Positions 61,130 through 64,000 of a stretch of 64,000 nt of DNA are shown here, piece by piece (the first letter of the stretch is position 1; every line of letters starts with the position of its first letter). Source of the stretch: an uncultured Pseudohongiella sp. (GTDB lineage Bacteria; Pseudomonadota; Gammaproteobacteria; Pseudomonadales; Pseudohongiellaceae); the NCBI GenBank assembly GCA_951812715.1, contig OX638323.1:1364001-1428000 (forward strand). The letters run 5' to 3'. The position numbers were made by a program, and so were the translations under genes. The notes beneath the pieces are model-generated. The model was not told where the DNA came from. It did not search any database and saw nothing but the letters and a program-made list of their open reading frames with translations.

Positions 61130-61200
61130 GACCCAGCTAGCTCAGTTGAGTGAGACCCGGTCGGCGAAGAAGGCGAGTCTGCGGCCGCGGGGTCTCGGCT
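61130..61200. repeat. Second, diverged copy of the tRNA-derived element
   Basis: ACCCAGCTAGCTCAGTTGAG (61131-61150) then TGAGACCCGGTCGGCGAAG mirrors the start of the 169-bp units. The outer stem is GAGACCC (61152-61158) with GGGTCTC (61190-61196), where the array has GGGCC with GGCCC: changed bases, kept pairing. It forms the 3' end of the minus-strand gene 61142-61858. Confidence 0.6.
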
Positions 61201-61858
61201 CCCTGTGTTCTTCCGGCAGCCGGCAAAGCCTGTCCATGCGGGTAACGCTCCCATCCACGTATTCCCACACCAATTGTTCGCCATCCAGGTAGCGTCTGAC
61301 GACCACGGGCCCCCAGCCCAGTGCCCGAAATTCGAGTACCCCGCCGTTCCAGAACATGCCGGCGGATGTCCGCGGGCAATACTCCCGATCACCGATCTTG
61401 AACAGCACGGAACCCACCGTGTCGTTGGTATTGAATCCACCCGTGCTGTTGGGTCCGGAGTCGTGAATGATGCCAGCCGCGGTGACTACAGTGCGCGCGC
61501 CGCATTGTTCAACTCTTTCCACATGCCCAACATTGCCGGTGCGTCCGATCCAGAGACCGCGAATGTCATCGGCGTCTTCAGGCAGCGGTTCGGTGCATTG
61601 CGCCAGTATCGGAAGCGGAAAATGGGAATAAGCACAACCCGGCGTATTGCCTTTCGGGATGTCTGCCGCCATTGCGCCGCTGCCGTCCAGTTCCGGCAAT
61701 TCGCAGTAATTGATTGTGCCGCCGTCGCCCGCGAGCGTCGCCGGGTCGGTAGTGAGCGTCGGCCGCGGCGAAAAGAAGACGAAACCGAATCCCCCCAAGC
61801 CAATCAACGCGATGGCGAGAAGCGTTCCAGTCAGGATTTTCAGAAGTCTCGATATCAT
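61142..61858 (-). CDS. Hypothetical membrane-anchored protein
   Basis: A 238-residue protein: one N-terminal membrane helix (LLKILTGTLLAIALIGLGGF), then a polar domain with several Cys (INYCELPELDGSGAMAADI, TPGCAYSHFPLPILAQCTE, VERVEQCGARTVV). Not related by eye to the 55664/57556 pair. The last about 18 codons (RPRGRRLAFFADRVSLN) overlap the tRNA-derived element, so its original C terminus may have been replaced. Function unknown. Confidence 0.6.
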   Translation of the reverse strand: MISRLLKILTGTLLAIALIGLGGFGFVFFSPRPTLTTDPATLAGDGGTINYCELPELDGSGAMAADIPKGNTPGCAYSHFPLPILAQCTEPLPEDADDIRGLWIGRTGNVGHVERVEQCGARTVVTAAGIIHDSGPNSTGGFNTNDTVGSVLFKIGDREYCPRTSAGMFWNGGVLEFRALGWGPVVVRRYLDGEQLVWEYVDGSVTRMDRLCRLPEEHREPRPRGRRLAFFADRVSLN

Positions 61859-61924
61859 GGTCCGGTTTCCGATCTTTCCCGCCGCACCATATAACCAACT
61901 GATTCAATGAGAAAAACAGATCCG

Positions 61925-62392
61925 TTAACTTTCGAACACAGCGAGATTAATCTGGCCTTCCAATCCGTTTGTGCGGCTGCCGCTGATAGCCTGATACTCG
62001 GCAGATTGCGCCATTTGCAACAGAGCTCGCGAATTGGGATAACGCACAAGCACAATTCTGTCCCATTCAACGCCGCCGATAAAAGTCATTCGACACTCGC
62101 CTGAAAATATAATTTCCGCACCAACCCGAGACAGCGGCTCGACCACATCGGCGCCGTACTGGTTGTAGCTCGCTTCATCGGCGAACTTGAGCAGATTCAC
62201 CATCACCACCGGCTGGTCCGGAAGCTGGGCAAAAGCCTCGGCCTGTTCCGGTGTTGGGCCCATGGCATTGACCTCCATGGTTTGAGCGCTCGCTCCTTTG
62301 CCGAACAAACCCGCGACCGCCGCCAGTCCGGCCGCCGCGCTTGATTTGGCTATAAATCCGCGTCTGCTTTTACTCGTTTTTTCATTTTCCAC
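61925..62392 (-). CDS. Tat-exported DUF1330-like protein
   Basis: A 155-residue protein from GTG 62392, which has GGAGAG five bases upstream. Residues 5-40 are a twin-arginine signal (KSRRGFIAKSSAAAGLAAVA). The body (PVVMVNLLKFADEASYNQYG, IFSGECRMTFIGGVEWDRIV, LVRYPNSRALLQMAQSAEYQ) matches the DUF1330 dimeric ferredoxin-like fold. Tat export suggests folding or cofactor insertion in the cytosol. Role unknown. A longer frame to 62473 begins without a ribosome-binding site. Confidence 0.75.
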   Translation of the reverse strand: MENEKTSKSRRGFIAKSSAAAGLAAVAGLFGKGASAQTMEVNAMGPTPEQAEAFAQLPDQPVVMVNLLKFADEASYNQYGADVVEPLSRVGAEIIFSGECRMTFIGGVEWDRIVLVRYPNSRALLQMAQSAEYQAISGSRTNGLEGQINLAVFES

Positions 62393-62521
62393 AATTGCTC
62401 TCCAGGTAAGGTGGCTCTGGTTTGTTGGACCGAGTTGCTTGCACACCCACTCAATCAGCTTCTTTCGAGGCACAATGAACAGGATTGTTGCTCTTCTATC
62501 TCGCGATGTATTAGCGCCGTT

Positions 62522-62633
62522 TTAGGCGTAATCGGCGTGTACGATGGCATTGACGATAGCCTCGCGCACCGCGACCGGCGGGAGATTCCAGAGTCTTGCT
62601 CTTGGATTGTTTCAGCAAGTCGATCAGTTCCAT
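62522..62633 (-). pseudogene. Deletion relic of an AlbA_2/HATPase_c_4 gene
   Basis: ATG 62633 starts MELIDLLKQSKSKTLE, the usual N terminus of AlbA_2 proteins. The sequence then jumps, with a frame shift, to PPVAVREAIVNAIVHADYA, the ATPase N-box region of the same protein type, and stops at 62522. Most of the gene between the two parts is gone. A full relative is at 29244-30902. Confidence 0.65.
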
Positions 62634-62804
62634 AGCTCTGAAGTGTACTCTGAAGTGCTCTGAAGTCGAGCGCTTCAGAGTTGAACTTGGGCATTGCCGT
62701 TTGGTAGAGAATTTCGCCGCGGATGGGATACCGCGTTTCATTGATCGATGTGACGAGATTCTGCGACTCCGCTTCGCTCCGCGCGGAATGACGGTGGGTG
62801 GACG
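62634..62804. repeat. CTCTGAAGT direct repeats and a copy of the GATTCTGCG dispersed element
   Basis: CTCTGAAGT occurs three times in 62636-62667, the last copy pairing with CTTCAGAG (62673-62680). At 62754-62792 is GAGATTCTGCGACTCCGCTT followed by CGCTCCGCGCGGAATGACG, the most complete copy of the element at 32.4 and 48.3 kb, just before the stop of the oxidoreductase gene. Confidence 0.7.
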
Positions 62805-63866
62805 TTAATCCAGCAGTGAATCGACATCCACGGCCTGGCCGGTCTCGATGGATCGCTGGCCGGCAAGCCCGATCAGCACGGACATCAGGCCGTCCCGCGT
62901 CGTCACCGCCGCAGGTCTGTTTTCACGAATCGCGTCGATGAACTCCCGATGTTCGAGAAAGCTTGAGCCGTGATGAAAACCGGTATGCCTGACTCGCGAG
63001 TCCATTGAGACGGGAATCGAATCGCCCGACCTGCCTTCTCGTTTGCTGATATACAATTCCTCGCCGGGCACGGTGGTTTCCAGTTTGCCGACGTCGCCGG
63101 TCACGGCGATGTTCTGCTCATGCCGGGAGCCTTCCGCGAACATGCAAAGATCCAGCATCGCCCGCGCGCCGCTGTCGTATTCCACGATGACGTAAGCATT
63201 GTCGAGAATATCGGGAACCTCGCCGTCGTAGATTTCGTCCAGGTGATTGACCGACTGGGCGCCGGACGCCAGTACACGAGACGGTTTCCCCGGCACGACC
63301 AGGTTCATCAGGTCAAAGAAGTGGCAGCACTTCTCGACCAGTGTGCCGCCGGTGTTGCGGTTGAACCGGTTCCAGTCTCCCACTTTTCGCAGGAAAGGGA
63401 ATCGATGTTCGCGAATGGCGCACATTTTCACCTGGCCTACTTCGGGCAGATGCCGGAGCAGGGAACTGATGGTCGGGATGAAACGATATTCCAGTCCCAC
63501 CCAGATTACTCCCTTGTGCGCCCTGGCCGCCGCATCGACTTCCAGGGCATCGGCGAGCGTCGTGCACATTGGCTTTTCCAGCATGACGTGCTTGTCTGTG
63601 GTGAAGATATCCCGCATGACGTCGATGTGCGTGTAGTTGGGGGAAGCCACGACCAGGGCATCGACGTCCCAGGAGTCAAGGATCTCCCGGTAGTCTGAAT
63701 GCACGCGCGGCGAGAAGCGGTCGCCGCAGGCTTTCAGAGCCCATTCGCGGGGCTCGGCGTTGGGGTCGGCCACCGCGATGATTTCCACGTCGTCCATCGC
63801 CGCCAGGTTGCGGATATGTTCGCAACCCATCATGCCGGTGCCGATAATGCCGTATCGAATGGTCAA
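62805..63866 (-). CDS. Gfo/Idh/MocA-family oxidoreductase
   Basis: A 353-residue NAD(P)-dependent oxidoreductase. Rossmann start RYGIIGTGMMGCEHIRNLAA; EKPMCTTLADALE with the conserved Lys of the EKP motif; the substrate-side segment GGTLVEKCCHFFDLMNLV with paired His. The start is TTG 63866, with AGGA six bases upstream; longer frames (up to 63986) begin without a good site. Family substrates are mostly sugars or cyclitols; the exact one is unknown. Divergent from the Tat-exported gene at 63961, which is often a partner in such loci. Confidence 0.88.
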   Translation of the reverse strand: MTIRYGIIGTGMMGCEHIRNLAAMDDVEIIAVADPNAEPREWALKACGDRFSPRVHSDYREILDSWDVDALVVASPNYTHIDVMRDIFTTDKHVMLEKPMCTTLADALEVDAAARAHKGVIWVGLEYRFIPTISSLLRHLPEVGQVKMCAIREHRFPFLRKVGDWNRFNRNTGGTLVEKCCHFFDLMNLVVPGKPSRVLASGAQSVNHLDEIYDGEVPDILDNAYVIVEYDSGARAMLDLCMFAEGSRHEQNIAVTGDVGKLETTVPGEELYISKREGRSGDSIPVSMDSRVRHTGFHHGSSFLEHREFIDAIRENRPAAVTTRDGLMSVLIGLAGQRSIETGQAVDVDSLLD

Positions 63867-63960
63867 GGCTTGTCCTGATTTGTATGTTTTCTGAGTTTTC
63901 TGGCAGGATAACCGCGAGTAGACGCCAATGGAAATCAACAGGTATTTTCCGGAGTTCCGC

Positions 63961-64000
63961 ATGACCCACCGCCGAGAATTTCTCAAGTATCTTGCCGCCA
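63961..64000 (+). CDS. Tat-exported protein, N-terminal fragment cut by window edge
   Basis: Thirteen codons: MTHRREFLKYLAA, a twin-arginine signal start (RREFLKYL). GGAG seven bases upstream supports ATG 63961. The rest lies beyond the window. Its place next to a Gfo/Idh gene suggests a periplasmic enzyme such as another Gfo/Idh protein or a sugar epimerase/isomerase, but this is only inference. Confidence 0.65.
   Translation, partial: MTHRREFLKYLAA

Overview
The window looks like a chromosomal segment of a moderately GC-rich gammaproteobacterium, probably a free-living or marine type. The reasons are a hisB-hisH-hisA-hisF cluster divergent from asmA-mutY-yggX and followed by tRNA-Phe (from memory, the order found in Pseudomonas), a fused trpE-trpG gene, and use of selenocysteine in two genes. 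No selA/selB/selC/selD lies in the window, so selenocysteine use is inferred from in-frame UGA codons inside recognised redox motifs.

Layout. 1-2.2 kb: start of an SDR gene, a thiolase-like gene and an exported cupin. 2.4-10.5 kb: an ammonium transporter, a STAS protein, an RsbW-like kinase, a porin, and overlapping genes for a histidine kinase, a periplasmic binding protein and a receiver/PP2C phosphatase. These read as one sensory and partner-switching circuit. 10.9-12.6 kb: NfeD and SPFH membrane proteins and a small membrane protein. 12.7-16.9 kb: a defence island with an Abi-like protein, a BsuBI/PstI-type restriction-modification pair and an RHH regulator. 17.1-20.3 kb: a thioredoxin-fold protein, a UGSC selenoprotein and a thiolase. 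21.1-21.7 kb: a MazEF-type toxin-antitoxin pair. 22.3-29.2 kb: a Liv-type ABC importer with two tandem binding proteins and two broken 5' copies of livF. 29.2-34.8 kb: an AlbA_2 regulator, an S1/P1 nuclease and trpEG. 35.3-45.9 kb: one giant adhesin of about 3,520 residues with 26 Ig-like repeats and a C-terminal barrel. 46.7-54.6 kb: his genes, asmA, a mutY with a large repeat-derived insert, yggX and a Phd/VapC pair. 54.7-55.4 kb: four exact 169-bp tandem units, each starting as a tRNA-Phe gene, followed in register by the intact tRNA-Phe. 55.5-64 kb: small membrane proteins, a propeller-type gene with an amber stop, a selenocysteine peroxiredoxin-DsbD-alpha fusion, a sulfatase, a DUF1330-type protein, a Gfo/Idh oxidoreductase and the start of a Tat-exported protein.

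Recurring theme. Short structured repeats have entered or reshaped genes: a TGGGTGTCCCA-type element (mutY, livF, upstream of the toxin-antitoxin pair), a GATTCTGCG/GCGGAATGAC element (trpEG 3' end, the hisH-hisA gap, 62.8 kb) and a tRNA-derived hairpin element (54.7-55.3 kb and 61.1 kb). The most unusual items are the tRNA-derived array, the two selenoprotein genes with candidate SECIS hairpins, and the mutY insert. Everything here was read by eye; no alignment, folding or database search was run.
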